Under the pieces are notes generated by a model. The model saw only the letters and a program-made list of their open reading frames with translations. It searched no databases and was not told where the DNA came from. Source: Mycobacterium sp. GA-1841 (GTDB taxonomy: Bacteria > Actinomycetota > Actinomycetes > Mycobacteriales > Mycobacteriaceae). Taken from it: a stretch of 64,000 nucleotides of DNA. Location of the stretch: assembly GCF_001954135.1 (NCBI RefSeq), contig NZ_MBEQ01000110.1, positions 124,001 to 188,000 of the forward strand. The letters are read 5' to 3'. How positions within the stretch are numbered: the first letter of the stretch is position 1; each line of letters begins with the position of its first letter. A program made the translations under genes and the position numbers. Shown here in pieces: positions 25,628-34,981 of the stretch.

Positions 25628-25636
25628 GAATGGGGG

Positions 25637-28600
25637 GTGCAAGCTCCCACCGTCCTGTTGTTGTCGACCTCGGACACCGATCTGATCACTGCCCGGGCCA
25701 GCGGGGCTCACTACCGCTGGGCCAACCCGTCACGACTGGTCAGCGGCGAACTCGAAGAACTTCTCGAAGGTGCCGACATCGCGGTGATCCGCATCCTCGG
25801 CGGCTATCGGGCGTGGCAGGACGGCATCGACACGGTGGTGGCCAGTGGCCTGCCGACCGTGGTGGTCAGCGGGGAGCAGTCCCCGGATGCCGAGCTGATG
25901 GGGCACTCCACCGTCCCGCAGGGCGCCGCCCTGCAAACGCACGTCTATCTGGCTCAGGGTGGTATCGAGAACGCGGCGAACCTTCATTCTTTCCTGTCCG
26001 ACACCCTGCTGATGACCGGATTCGGATTTGCGCCGCCGGTGACCACCCCGAATTGGGGTGTTCTGGAGCGTTCCGCCACTGCAGCGACTGACGGCGGGCC
26101 CATGGTGGCCGTCCTGTACTACCGGGCTCAGCAACTGGCCGGAAACACCGGCTACGTCGAATCCCTGTGCAGCGCCATCGAGAAAGCCGGCGGGCGCGCG
26201 TTGCCGGTGTTCTGCGCCTCGCTGCGCACCGCCGAGCCCGAACTGCTCGAGCTGCTCGGCACCGCAGATGCGCTCGTCACCACCGTGCTCGCCGCCGGTG
26301 GCGCGACCCCGGCAGCGGTCGGCGCCGGAGGTAACGACGATTCCTGGAACGTCGCTCACCTTGCCGCACTGGACATTCCGATCCTGCAAGGGCTGTGTCT
26401 GACCAGTTCGCGCGACCAATGGTCGGATAACGACGACGGCATGTCGCCGTTGGACGTCGCCACCCAGGTCGCCGTCCCCGAGTTCGACGGCCGCATCATC
26501 ACGGTTCCGTTCTCCTTCAAGGAGATCGACTCCGAAGGATTGATCTCCTACGTCGCCGACCCCGAGCGTTGCGCCCGGGTCGCCGGCCTGGCCGTTCGGC
26601 ACGCCCGGCTGCGGGCCATCCCGGCCGCCGAAAAGCGGGTGGCCCTGGTGTTTTCGGCCTATCCCACCAAGCATGCCCGTATCGGAAATGCCGTCGGTCT
26701 GGATACCCCGGCCAGCGCGGTGGCACTGCTGCGCGCCATGCGCGAGGCCGGCTATGACATCGGTGACATCCCGGGAATCGACTCCGGCGATGGGGACGCG
26801 CTGATCCACGCCCTGATCGAACGCGGCGGGCAGGACCCGGACTGGTTGACCGACGAGGCATTGGCCGCCAACCCGATTCGGGTGCCCGCCAAGGACTATC
26901 GTGCCTGGTTCGCGACGCTGCCCGCCGAACTCGCCGACGCCGTCGTGGAACACTGGGGCCCGCCGCCGGGTGAGCTGTTCGTCGACCGCAGCCGCGACCC
27001 CGACGGCGAGATCGTCATCGCGGCCATCCAAGCCGGCAACGTGGTGCTGATCGTGCAACCGCCGCGTGGCTTCGGCGAGAACCCCGTCGCCATCTATCAC
27101 GATCCCGACCTGCCGCCCAGCCATCACTATCTGGCCGCCTACCGCTGGCTGGACTCGTCGTTCCCCGGTTCGTTCGGTGCGGATGTGGTCGTGCACCTGG
27201 GCAAACACGGCAACCTGGAATGGTTGCCCGGCAAGACCCTCGGCATGAGCGCAGCCTGCGGCACCGATGCCGCCCTTGGTGATCTGCCGCTGATCTACCC
27301 GTTCCTGGTCAACGATCCGGGGGAGGGCACCCAGGCCAAGCGCCGGGCCCACGCCACCCTGATCGACCACCTGATTCCGCCGATGGCCCGCGCCGAGACG
27401 TATGGCGACATCGCCAAACTCGAGCAGCTGCTCGACGAGCACTCGACCGTCTCGGCGCTGGACCCGGGCAAGTTGCCCGCCATCCGCCAGCAGATCTGGA
27501 CGTTGATGCGCGCGGCCAAGATGGATCATGATCTGGGTCTGGAGGACCGTCCCGACGAGGACTCCTTCGACGACATGCTGCTGCACGTCGACGGCTGGCT
27601 GTGTGAGATCAAAGATGTCCAGATCCGCGACGGGCTGCACATCCTGGGCCAAAAGCCCACCGGGGCTGGCGAACTCGACCTGGTGCTGGCCATCCTGCGG
27701 GCCCGGCAGTTGTTCGGCGGTGAACAGACGGTACCCGGGTTGCGCCAGGCTCTGGGCCTGACCGAGGATGGTAGTGACGACCGTGCGGCTGTCGACGCCG
27801 CCGAGGCCGGTGCCCGTGAACTGGTGGCCGCGCTGCAGGAATCTGGTTGGGACGCTTCTGCGGTGGACCGCATATGTGCCGAAGCGGTGGACCGCATCAC
27901 CGACAACTCCGAGGTGGCCCGCATCTTGCGGTTCGCCGCCACCGAGGTGGTGCCCCGGCTGGCCGGCACCGACGGTGAGATCGACCAGGTGCTGCGCGCC
28001 CTGGCCGGTGGCTTCATCGAGTCCGGGCCGTCCGGTTCCCCGCTGCGGGGCCTGGTCAACGTGCTGCCCACCGGACGCAACTTCTACTCGGTGGACCCCA
28101 AGGCAGTGCCGTCGCGGCTGGCCTGGGAAACCGGTGTGGCGATGGCGGATTCGCTGCTGGACCGCTACCGCACCGACTATGGCCGCTGGCCGGAATCGGT
28201 GGGACTCTCCGTCTGGGGTACCTCGGCCATGCGGACCGCCGGTGATGACATCGCCGAGGTGCTGGCCCTGCTGGGCGTGCGGCCGGTGTGGGACGACGCC
28301 TCGCGCCGGGTGGTGAACCTCGAGCCGATCGAGCTGGCCGAGCTGGGCCGGCCCCGCATCGACGTCACGGTGCGCATCTCCGGGTTCTTCCGCGACGCGT
28401 TCCCGCATGTGGTGACCATGCTCGACGACGCGGTGGCCTTGGTGGCCGGCCTCGACGAGCCGGCCGAAGACAATTACGTGCGCGCCCACGCCCAGGCCGA
28501 CCTGGCTGAACATGGTGATCAAAGACGAGCTACCACAAGGATTTTCGGCTCCAAGCCGGGAACCTACGGGGCCGGGCTGCTACAGCTGATCGACAGCCGC

Positions 28601-29251
28601 AACTGGCGCGACGATGCCGACCTGGCCGAGGTGTACACCGCCTGGGGCGGCTTCGCCTATGGTCGGGACCTGGACGGGCGGCCGGCGTCGGAGGATATGA
28701 ACCGGGCCTACCGGCGAATCGCGGTGGCCGCCAAGAACACCGACACGCGCGAACACGACATCGCTGATTCCGACGACTATTTCCAGTACCACGGCGGCAT
28801 GGTGGCCACGGTGCGGGCGCTGACCGGGCAGGCCCCGGCGGCCTACATCGGCGACAACACCCGTCCCGACGCCGTCCGCACCCGCACACTGTCGGAGGAA
28901 ACCAACCGCGTCTTCCGTGCCCGGGTGGTCAACCCGCGCTGGATCACCGCGATGCGCCGGCATGGGTACAAGGGTGCGTTCGAGATGGCGGCCACGGTCG
29001 ACTACCTGTTCGGTTACGACGCCACCGCCCATGTGATGGCCGACTGGATGTACGAGCGGCTGTCGGCCGAATACGTGCTCGATGACGAGAACCGCAAGTT
29101 CATGTCCGAATCCAACCCGTGGGCGCTGCACGGCATGGCCGAGCGGCTGCTGGAGGCCGCCGGCCGCGGCATGTGGGCCCAGCCCGAGCAGGCCACGCTC
29201 GACGGGTTGCGCCAGGTGCTGCTGGAAACCGAGGGTGAGCTCGAAGGGTAG
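25637..29251 (+). CDS. cobN: Cobaltochelatase large subunit CobN
   Basis: CobN (about 1204 aa) is the large subunit of the aerobic cobaltochelatase that inserts cobalt into hydrogenobyrinate a,c-diamide, with ATP hydrolysis by CobS/CobT-type partners not present here. The N-terminus QAPTVLLLSTSDTDLITARA, the central LGKHGNLEWLPGKTLGMSA (conserved His-rich chelatase region) and NPRWITAMRRHGYKGAFEM are family hallmarks. Two GTG starts compete: 25619 lies inside the upstream palindrome, and 25637 agrees with the Mtb protein N-terminus and is preferred; neither has a ribosome binding site. Confidence 0.93.
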   Translation: MQAPTVLLLSTSDTDLITARASGAHYRWANPSRLVSGELEELLEGADIAVIRILGGYRAWQDGIDTVVASGLPTVVVSGEQSPDAELMGHSTVPQGAALQTHVYLAQGGIENAANLHSFLSDTLLMTGFGFAPPVTTPNWGVLERSATAATDGGPMVAVLYYRAQQLAGNTGYVESLCSAIEKAGGRALPVFCASLRTAEPELLELLGTADALVTTVLAAGGATPAAVGAGGNDDSWNVAHLAALDIPILQGLCLTSSRDQWSDNDDGMSPLDVATQVAVPEFDGRIITVPFSFKEIDSEGLISYVADPERCARVAGLAVRHARLRAIPAAEKRVALVFSAYPTKHARIGNAVGLDTPASAVALLRAMREAGYDIGDIPGIDSGDGDALIHALIERGGQDPDWLTDEALAANPIRVPAKDYRAWFATLPAELADAVVEHWGPPPGELFVDRSRDPDGEIVIAAIQAGNVVLIVQPPRGFGENPVAIYHDPDLPPSHHYLAAYRWLDSSFPGSFGADVVVHLGKHGNLEWLPGKTLGMSAACGTDAALGDLPLIYPFLVNDPGEGTQAKRRAHATLIDHLIPPMARAETYGDIAKLEQLLDEHSTVSALDPGKLPAIRQQIWTLMRAAKMDHDLGLEDRPDEDSFDDMLLHVDGWLCEIKDVQIRDGLHILGQKPTGAGELDLVLAILRARQLFGGEQTVPGLRQALGLTEDGSDDRAAVDAAEAGARELVAALQESGWDASAVDRICAEAVDRITDNSEVARILRFAATEVVPRLAGTDGEIDQVLRALAGGFIESGPSGSPLRGLVNVLPTGRNFYSVDPKAVPSRLAWETGVAMADSLLDRYRTDYGRWPESVGLSVWGTSAMRTAGDDIAEVLALLGVRPVWDDASRRVVNLEPIELAELGRPRIDVTVRISGFFRDAFPHVVTMLDDAVALVAGLDEPAEDNYVRAHAQADLAEHGDQRRATTRIFGSKPGTYGAGLLQLIDSRNWRDDADLAEVYTAWGGFAYGRDLDGRPASEDMNRAYRRIAVAAKNTDTREHDIADSDDYFQYHGGMVATVRALTGQAPAAYIGDNTRPDAVRTRTLSEETNRVFRARVVNPRWITAMRRHGYKGAFEMAATVDYLFGYDATAHVMADWMYERLSAEYVLDDENRKFMSESNPWALHGMAERLLEAAGRGMWAQPEQATLDGLRQVLLETEGELEG

Positions 29252-29271
29252 CCAGACAGTAGATTCGTTCC

Positions 29272-29655
29272 ATGGCTCTCACCTTCGCCGACGTCGCCAA
29301 GGCCGATTACGTCCTGCTGACCACTTTTACGAAAGACGGCAGGCCCAAGCCGACGGCGATCTGGGCCGCACCGTCGCCGGACGGACTGGTGGTGATCACC
29401 CAGGAGAAGTCCTGGAAGGTCAAACGGATCCGCAACACCCCTCGGGTCACCGTCGCAGTGTGTGATGTGCGGGGCAACCCGAAGAGCGAGGCGGTCGAGG
29501 CCGTCGCCGAGATCCTGCCGAAATCCGCCAACGGCGCCACCTACTCCGCAATCGGCAAGCGCTACGGCCTGCTCGGCAAGACCTTCAACCTGTTCTCGAA
29601 GCTGCGCGGCGGAATGCAGAACAATGTTTCGATCCTGCTCAAACCGGTGAACTGA
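29272..29655 (+). CDS. PPOX-class F420-dependent oxidoreductase
   Basis: A 127-aa split-barrel protein, equivalent to Rv2061c. It has YVLLTTFTKDGRPKPTAIWA, VVITQEKSWKVKRIRNTPRV and AVCDVRGNPKSEAVEAVAEI, the usual order of strands and basic residues for the F420-binding FDOR-B group. The physiological substrate is unknown. The ATG lies six bases after TAGATT (29260-29265), a leaderless arrangement. A paralogue follows after six bases. Confidence 0.85.
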   Translation: MALTFADVAKADYVLLTTFTKDGRPKPTAIWAAPSPDGLVVITQEKSWKVKRIRNTPRVTVAVCDVRGNPKSEAVEAVAEILPKSANGATYSAIGKRYGLLGKTFNLFSKLRGGMQNNVSILLKPVN

Positions 29656-29661
29656 CCCGCC

Positions 29662-30099
29662 ATGGCCCCCACCTTCGAGGACGTCTACCGAGAGAAGTAC
29701 CTGCTGCTGACCACGTTCACCAAGGACGGCAGACCCAAGCCGACCGCGGTGTGGGGCGTTCCCGACGGCGACAAGTTGGTGATCATCACCGACGACGGGT
29801 CCTGGAAGACCAAGCGCATCAACAACACTCCTCGCGTCACCATCCAAAAATGTGGTGTCCTCGGCGCGCCCAAGGGAGAGCCGGTGGAGGCCGTCGCCCG
29901 CAACCTCCCGAAGGCCGAGACCCGGCGCGTGTTCAACGCCGTCGTCAAGCGGTACTGGAACCATGCCTGGTACTTCGTGCCGCAGGCGCTGTGGCGCGGC
30001 GGCATCGACAAGGTGCACAGCGCGATCGAGGTACGCGCCGCGGACACCTCGCAGCCCTCCGCTGCCGGACCGGAACCGAACCGACCGCCGGATCGTTGA
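29662..30099 (+). CDS. PPOX-class F420-dependent oxidoreductase, tandem paralogue
   Basis: A 145-aa protein clearly duplicated from the gene before it: YLLLTTFTKDGRPKPTAVWG, DGSWKTKRINNTPRVTIQKC and GAPKGEPVEAVARNLPKAE align strand by strand. It differs in having a longer, disordered Pro-rich C-terminus and a WYFVPQALWRGGIDKV segment. The six-base gap indicates co-expression. Function beyond flavin/F420 binding cannot be inferred. Confidence 0.82.
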   Translation: MAPTFEDVYREKYLLLTTFTKDGRPKPTAVWGVPDGDKLVIITDDGSWKTKRINNTPRVTIQKCGVLGAPKGEPVEAVARNLPKAETRRVFNAVVKRYWNHAWYFVPQALWRGGIDKVHSAIEVRAADTSQPSAAGPEPNRPPDR

Positions 30100-30105
30100 T
30101 CGGAT

Positions 30106-30609
30106 GTGGCTATGCGGCTGTTCCTCATCTACGCGATCGTCGAGATGGCGGTCGTCGTCGCGCTGACCGCGACGATCGGTTTCGGATGGACGGTCCTGGT
30201 GCTCGCAGCGACGTTCGTCCTCGGTTTGGCGCTGGCGGGTTCGCAGCTCAAACGGCAGATCCGTCGCCTACAGGCCGGCCTGTCGGGCGGTTTGACCGAG
30301 TCTCGCGGCGCAGTGTCCGACAGTCTGCTGGTCGCGCTGGGCACCATATTGGTGGTGATTCCGGGTCTGGCCAGTTCGATCGCGGGTGCGTTGCTGCTGC
30401 TGCCGCCGACCCGGTCCGCTGCCCGGCCGCTGCTGGCCGGGTTGGTTGCCCGACGGATGCCGCTCATCATCACCGCACCTGCGGGTTTCGGTCGGCCCAC
30501 CGGTACCGCCGCGTATCGACGCGGCGGGGGCGACTACATTGACGGCGAAGTCATCGATGTAACCGACGCCATGGAAGCGGACCCATACCGCCTGCCTCCC
30601 AAGGCCTAA
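30106..30609 (+). CDS. fxsA: FxsA-family membrane protein
   Basis: A small inner-membrane protein (167 aa) of the FxsA family, equivalent to Rv2053c. The N-terminus MRLFLIYAIVEMAVVVALTA and FVLGLALAGSQLKRQIRRLQ, the loop LTESRGAVSDSLLVALGTIL, and VIPGLASSIAGALLLLPPTR are typical. In E. coli FxsA affects exclusion of phage by F plasmids, a function that need not apply here. GTG 30106 and ATG 30112 are both possible starts. Confidence 0.85.
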   Translation: MAMRLFLIYAIVEMAVVVALTATIGFGWTVLVLAATFVLGLALAGSQLKRQIRRLQAGLSGGLTESRGAVSDSLLVALGTILVVIPGLASSIAGALLLLPPTRSAARPLLAGLVARRMPLIITAPAGFGRPTGTAAYRRGGGDYIDGEVIDVTDAMEADPYRLPPKA

Positions 30610-30626
30610 CCGCCACCCGAAAGAGC

Positions 30627-32222
30627 TTGACCACACTTCTGATCAACGGGCGCATCCACAGCCCCAGCTACCCCGACGCGACCGCATTGGCCGTGCGCGA
30701 CGGCGTAGTGGCATGGCTGGGCAGCGATGAGGTCGGCCGGTCGGAGTTCCCCGACGCCGACATCGTCGACCTCGACGGGGGATTCGTCGCACCGGCGTTC
30801 GTCGACAGTCACGTTCATCTCACGGCCACCGGGCTGAACCTGCACGGCCTGGATTTGCGTGGCGCCACCTCACTTCGACACTGCCTGCAACTGCTCGACG
30901 AGTACGCACGTGCGCACCCCGACGGCCCGGTGTGGGGACACGGTTGGGACGAGTCGGCATGGCCCGAGCGCAGCGGACCCAGCACCGCGGATCTGGACGG
31001 GGTACTCGGGGACCGTCCGGCCTATCTGGCCCGCATCGACGTACATTCGGCGGCTGCGACGAGCACGCTGCGCCGGCTGGTGCCCGGCCTGGTCGAGGCA
31101 GCCGGATTCGATCCACAACGTCCGCTCACCGCCGACGCGCACCATCTGGTGCGGGCAGCAGCGCGCGAGCAGCTGACTCCGCAGCAGCGCAACCAGGCGC
31201 GCGTCGCGGCCCTTGACCACGCGGCCGGACTGGGTATCGCCGCAGTCCACGAGTGCGCGGGCCCCCAGATCGGCGGGCTGCTCGACTGGCAGGAACTCCA
31301 CGCCCTGCAGCACGGCGTGGAGGTCATCGGATACTGGGGTGAACCAGCCACCGACGCCGAGCATGCCCGACATCTGATCGCCGAGACCGGGGCCCGGGGC
31401 CTGGCCGGGGATTTGTTCGTCGACGGCGCCCTCGGCTCACGCACCGCCTGGCTGCAGGCGCCCTATCAGGACGCGCCGGACACGTGCGGCAACTCTTATC
31501 TCGACGCCGAGGCCATCACCACACATCTACAGGCCTGCACCGAGGCCGGGCTCCCGGCCGGATTCCATGTGATCGGCGATGCCGCCGTCGCGACTGTCAT
31601 CGCCGGGCTTGCGACGGTGGTGTCACGGCTGGGCGCGCCGGCCGTGGCGCGCTGCGGCCACCGCCTGGAGCATCTGGAGATGGTCGATGCCGCCCAGGCC
31701 GCCCAATTGGGCGCGTGGGGTGTGGTGGCCAGCGTGCAGCCGAATTTCGATGCCCTGTGGGGCGGTGACCACGGCATGTACGCCCAACGTCTCGGTGTGG
31801 ATCGAGTTCACCGGCTCAACCCGTTCGCGCTCCTGGCATCCGAAGGCGTGCCGCTCGCGTTCGGCTCCGACAGCCCCGTCACCGGCATGAATCCGTGGCA
31901 GTCAGTGCGGGCGGCGATTTCGCACCGCAGTGCGGGCAGCGCGATCTCGGCGCGTGCGGCGTTCGCTGCGGCCACCCGCGGCGGGTGGCGGGCCTGCGGT
32001 GTGCGCGACGGGGTCAGCGGCACCCTGATCCCCGGCGCCCCGGCCAGCTACGCGGTGTGGGACGCCGACGAGCTGGAGGTCAGCGCGCCGGCCAACGCGG
32101 TCCAGCGTTGGTCCACCGATCCACGCTCACGGGTGCCGGCCTTGCCGCGGTTGTCCGCCGACGCGGAACTTCCGCGCTGCCGCCTGACAGTCCACCGGGG
32201 TGTTGTCATCCATGGGCAGTGA
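30627..32222 (+). CDS. Amidohydrolase family 3 (YtcJ-like) protein
   Basis: A 531-aa metal-dependent hydrolase matching the position and size of Rv2052c. The N-terminal composite domain ends in PAFVDSHVHLTATGLNLHGL, containing the HxH metal pair; FHVIGDAAVATVIAGL, HRLEHLEMVDAAQAAQLGAW and FGSDSPVTGMNPWQSVRAAI supply the other ligands. The substrate is unknown, probably an N-acyl or carbamoyl bond. The start is TTG with AAAGAG upstream. Its end overlaps the lnt start by 11 bases. Confidence 0.85.
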   Translation: MTTLLINGRIHSPSYPDATALAVRDGVVAWLGSDEVGRSEFPDADIVDLDGGFVAPAFVDSHVHLTATGLNLHGLDLRGATSLRHCLQLLDEYARAHPDGPVWGHGWDESAWPERSGPSTADLDGVLGDRPAYLARIDVHSAAATSTLRRLVPGLVEAAGFDPQRPLTADAHHLVRAAAREQLTPQQRNQARVAALDHAAGLGIAAVHECAGPQIGGLLDWQELHALQHGVEVIGYWGEPATDAEHARHLIAETGARGLAGDLFVDGALGSRTAWLQAPYQDAPDTCGNSYLDAEAITTHLQACTEAGLPAGFHVIGDAAVATVIAGLATVVSRLGAPAVARCGHRLEHLEMVDAAQAAQLGAWGVVASVQPNFDALWGGDHGMYAQRLGVDRVHRLNPFALLASEGVPLAFGSDSPVTGMNPWQSVRAAISHRSAGSAISARAAFAAATRGGWRACGVRDGVSGTLIPGAPASYAVWDADELEVSAPANAVQRWSTDPRSRVPALPRLSADAELPRCRLTVHRGVVIHGQ

Positions 32223-34122
32223 ACGTCCCCGAGGTGCTTCGGGCCGGGCGCGCCCGAAGCGGCCGCGCCCGAACGAGACCACCGACGTCATCCCGGCGAT
32301 CGAGGACGACGAGCTTGCCGAGCTCGATGAACTCGATGACGAGAACTTCGACGAGTTGGACGAGGGAGCCACCGGTGACCCCGTCGCCGACATCGATCCC
32401 GACGACGAGCCCGACGACCGTGGTTACCGTCTGACTGCGGCGGGCACACCGGATCGCTGGTCGGTGCTGGCGGTGCGGGCGTCGAGATTCGGGCGGGCCA
32501 CCGTGCGGCGGTGGGCACAACTGTCGGCCGCGGTCGGTGGCGGATTGACGATGTGCCTGAGCTATCCGCCCACCGGCTGGTGGTGGGCGTCGGTCGTCGG
32601 CGTGGCCCTGCTCGGCTGGGTGTTGACCCTGCGCTCCACCACCCGCGCCGGCGGTTTCGGCTACGGAACGCTCTTCGGTCTGGCGTTCTATGTGCCACTG
32701 CTGCCGTGGATCGCCAGTTTTGTCGGGGCGGTGCCCTGGCTGGCCCTGGCGGTGGTGCAGGCGTTGTTCTGTGGGTTGTTCGGCCTGTCGGCGGTGGTGG
32801 TCAGAGCGCTGCCCGGTTGGCCGGTGTGGCTCGCCGCGCTGTGGGTCGCCCAGGAATGGCTCAAGTCGAGCGTACCGTTCGGCGGATTCCCTTGGGGCGT
32901 GGTCAGTTTCGGTCAGACGAACGGACCGCTGCTGCCGATCGCGCGTCTCGGGGGTGCGCCGCTGTTGTCCTTCGCGGTGGCGCTGGTCGGATTCAGTGGG
33001 ACGCTGCTGGCGCTGGAGGTCGTGCAGTGGTGGCGTCACGGTCACAAACCCGGCTTCCCGGCTCCCGCGGTGATGCTGCCGGGTCTGAGCATCACCGTGG
33101 TGCTGCTGGGCACGGCGCTGCTGTGGCCGCAGGTCCGGCATTCCGGCATCGGCGCGGGCGACGAGCAGACCGTCACGGTGGCCGCGGTCCAAGGCAACGT
33201 GCCCCGGCTCGGCCTGGAGTTCAACGCCCAGCGCCGCGCGGTGCTGGACAACCACGTCAAAGAGACGCAGCGACTGGCCGACGATGTGCGGGCCGGCAAA
33301 GCCGCCCAGCCCATGTTCGTCGTCTGGCCCGAGAACGCCTCCGACATCGATCCCATGGCCAATGCCGACGCCGCCGCACAGATCACCGCGGCAGCCGATG
33401 CGATCGGCGCGCCGATCCTGGTGGGCACGGTCACCAAGGCCGACGGCTACACCGCCGACAACCCCGTGGCCACCAACACCGTGATCGTGTGGGACCCCGA
33501 ACACGGACCCGGTGAACGGCATGACAAGAAGATCGTGCAGCCGTTCGGCGAGTACCTGCCGTGGCGTGATTTCTTCAAGCATTTTTCGTCGTACGCGGAT
33601 CGGGCCGGCTATTTCGTCCCAGGGGAGGGCAACGGCGTGGTGCACGCGGCCGGGGTGCCGATCGGCGTGACCACCTGCTGGGAAGTGATCTTCGACCGGG
33701 CCGCGCGCGAGGCGGTTCGCAGCGGCGCCCAGGTCCTGACGGTTCCCACCAACAACGCCACGTTCGACGAGAACATGAGCGCTCAACAATTGGCGTTCGC
33801 CAAACTGCGGGCCGTCGAGCACGATCGGTACGTCGTCGTCGCCGGGACCACCGGCATCAGCGCGGTGATCGCCCCGGACGGGCGTGAGCTGGCCCGCACC
33901 GAGTTCTTCCAGCCCGCCTATCTGGACAGGCAGATCCGGTTGAAAACCGAGCTGACGCCGGCCACCGAGTGGGGTCCGGTTCTCCAAGTGGTACTGGTCA
34001 CGGTCGGTCTGGGAGCAGTCGGGGCGGCACTGGTCGTTTCCATACTGCACAATGGAGGGTTCGTGCAAAGAAAGTTGAGGCGTCGCACCGCGAGGGCCCG
34101 CGACGATGAAGGAGTCTCATGA
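32212..34122 (+). CDS. lnt: Apolipoprotein N-acyltransferase Lnt
   Basis: Lnt (636 aa from ATG 32212) adds the third acyl chain to lipoproteins in the cytoplasmic membrane. A long acidic N-terminal extension (residues ~15-75) precedes about seven membrane helices and the nitrilase domain with the catalytic triad: Glu in MFVVWPENASD, Lys in ERHDKKIVQPFGEYLP and Cys in GVTTCWEVIF. A final membrane helix and a basic tail follow. In Mtb this protein is fused to Ppm1 (Rv2051c); here the two are separate genes overlapping by four bases (ATGA), as in M. smegmatis. Confidence 0.93.
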   Translation: MGSERPRGASGRARPKRPRPNETTDVIPAIEDDELAELDELDDENFDELDEGATGDPVADIDPDDEPDDRGYRLTAAGTPDRWSVLAVRASRFGRATVRRWAQLSAAVGGGLTMCLSYPPTGWWWASVVGVALLGWVLTLRSTTRAGGFGYGTLFGLAFYVPLLPWIASFVGAVPWLALAVVQALFCGLFGLSAVVVRALPGWPVWLAALWVAQEWLKSSVPFGGFPWGVVSFGQTNGPLLPIARLGGAPLLSFAVALVGFSGTLLALEVVQWWRHGHKPGFPAPAVMLPGLSITVVLLGTALLWPQVRHSGIGAGDEQTVTVAAVQGNVPRLGLEFNAQRRAVLDNHVKETQRLADDVRAGKAAQPMFVVWPENASDIDPMANADAAAQITAAADAIGAPILVGTVTKADGYTADNPVATNTVIVWDPEHGPGERHDKKIVQPFGEYLPWRDFFKHFSSYADRAGYFVPGEGNGVVHAAGVPIGVTTCWEVIFDRAAREAVRSGAQVLTVPTNNATFDENMSAQQLAFAKLRAVEHDRYVVVAGTTGISAVIAPDGRELARTEFFQPAYLDRQIRLKTELTPATEWGPVLQVVLVTVGLGAVGAALVVSILHNGGFVQRKLRRRTARARDDEGVS

Positions 34123-34925
34123 CAGTCCCTGGTGACGGAGCGCGCGCACACGGGGGATCCAGCCCTCGCCAGGATGGTGAACGCCCCAGTCAACGTGCCC
34201 TGGTGATCATTCCCACGTACAACGAGCGGGAAAATCTGCCGCTGATCGTCGGGCGGGTGCATCACGCCAACCCGGAGGTGCACATCCTGGTCGTCGACGA
34301 CGGCAGCCCCGACGGCACCGGCCAGTTGGCCGACGAATTGGCGCTGGCCGATCCGGACCGGGTTCATGTCATGCATCGGACGAGCAAGGCCGGCCTGGGG
34401 GCGGCCTATCTGGCCGGGTTCGCCTGGGGTCTGGGCCGCGGCTACGCGGTTCTGGTCGAGATGGACGCCGACGGTAGTCACGCCCCGGAGGAGCTGACCC
34501 GGCTGCTGGACGCGGTCGACGCCGGCGCGGATCTGGCCATCGGCTCGCGGTACGTGCCCGGCGGCACGGTGCGCAATTGGCCGGTGCGGCGGTTGGTCCT
34601 GTCGAAGACCGCCAACACCTACTCGCGGCTCCTTCTCGGTGTCGGCATCCACGACATCACCGCCGGATACCGCGCCTACCGGCGTGAGGTGCTGGAGAAG
34701 ATCGACCTGTCCGCGGTCGATTCCAAGGGTTACTGCTTCCAGATCGACCTGACCTGGCGCGCCATCAACAACGGGTTCAAGGTCGTCGAGGTGCCCATCA
34801 CGTTCACCGAGCGTGAGCTCGGGGTCTCGAAGATGAGTGGTTCCAACATTCGCGAGGCCATGTTCAAGGTCGCCGAGTGGGGCATTCGCGGTCGCCTGGA
34901 CCGCGCCCGAGGTGTCGTGCGCTGA
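34119..34925 (+). CDS. ppm1: Polyprenol monophosphomannose synthase Ppm1
   Basis: A GT2 glycosyltransferase (268 aa) that transfers mannose from GDP-mannose to polyprenol phosphate, the donor for lipomannan, LAM and protein mannosylation. It shows ALVIIPTYNERENLPLIVGR, ILVVDDGSPDGTGQLADEL, EMDADGSHAPEELTRLLDA (the DxD-type metal motif), and DLAIGSRYVPGGTVRNWPVR. It ends in a basic amphipathic region without a membrane helix; Lnt upstream supplies the membrane anchor in the Mtb fusion. The start overlaps the lnt stop. Confidence 0.95.
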   Translation: MTVPGDGARAHGGSSPRQDGERPSQRALVIIPTYNERENLPLIVGRVHHANPEVHILVVDDGSPDGTGQLADELALADPDRVHVMHRTSKAGLGAAYLAGFAWGLGRGYAVLVEMDADGSHAPEELTRLLDAVDAGADLAIGSRYVPGGTVRNWPVRRLVLSKTANTYSRLLLGVGIHDITAGYRAYRREVLEKIDLSAVDSKGYCFQIDLTWRAINNGFKVVEVPITFTERELGVSKMSGSNIREAMFKVAEWGIRGRLDRARGVVR

Positions 34926-34930
34926 GACAC

Positions 34931-34974
34931 AAAAAACCGCGAGCCTGCACTCAAGTGCAGGCTCGCGGTTTTTT
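34931..34974. terminator. Bidirectional intrinsic terminator between ppm1 and rbpA
   Basis: A perfect inverted repeat with 21-base arms and a two-base loop: A6 followed by CCGCGAGCCTGCACT, CA, then the complement ending in T6. The stem is GC-rich and flanked by A and T runs on both sides, so it can terminate the convergent transcripts of ppm1 (plus) and rbpA (minus). Confidence 0.95.
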
Positions 34975-34981
34975 GAACGGT

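Noticed and set aside
25284..25636. Cobalamin riboswitch upstream of cobG or cobN
   Set aside because: I looked for the B12-box GCCACTG core and neighbouring conserved segments on both strands and did not find them.
25730..28522. 930-codon minus-strand frame opposite cobN
   Set aside because: No recognisable motif, composition typical of the shadow of a GC-rich gene, and cobN is unambiguous.
32206..34068. 620-codon minus-strand frame opposite lnt
   Set aside because: Shadow of lnt; His/Arg/Gln-rich without domain character.
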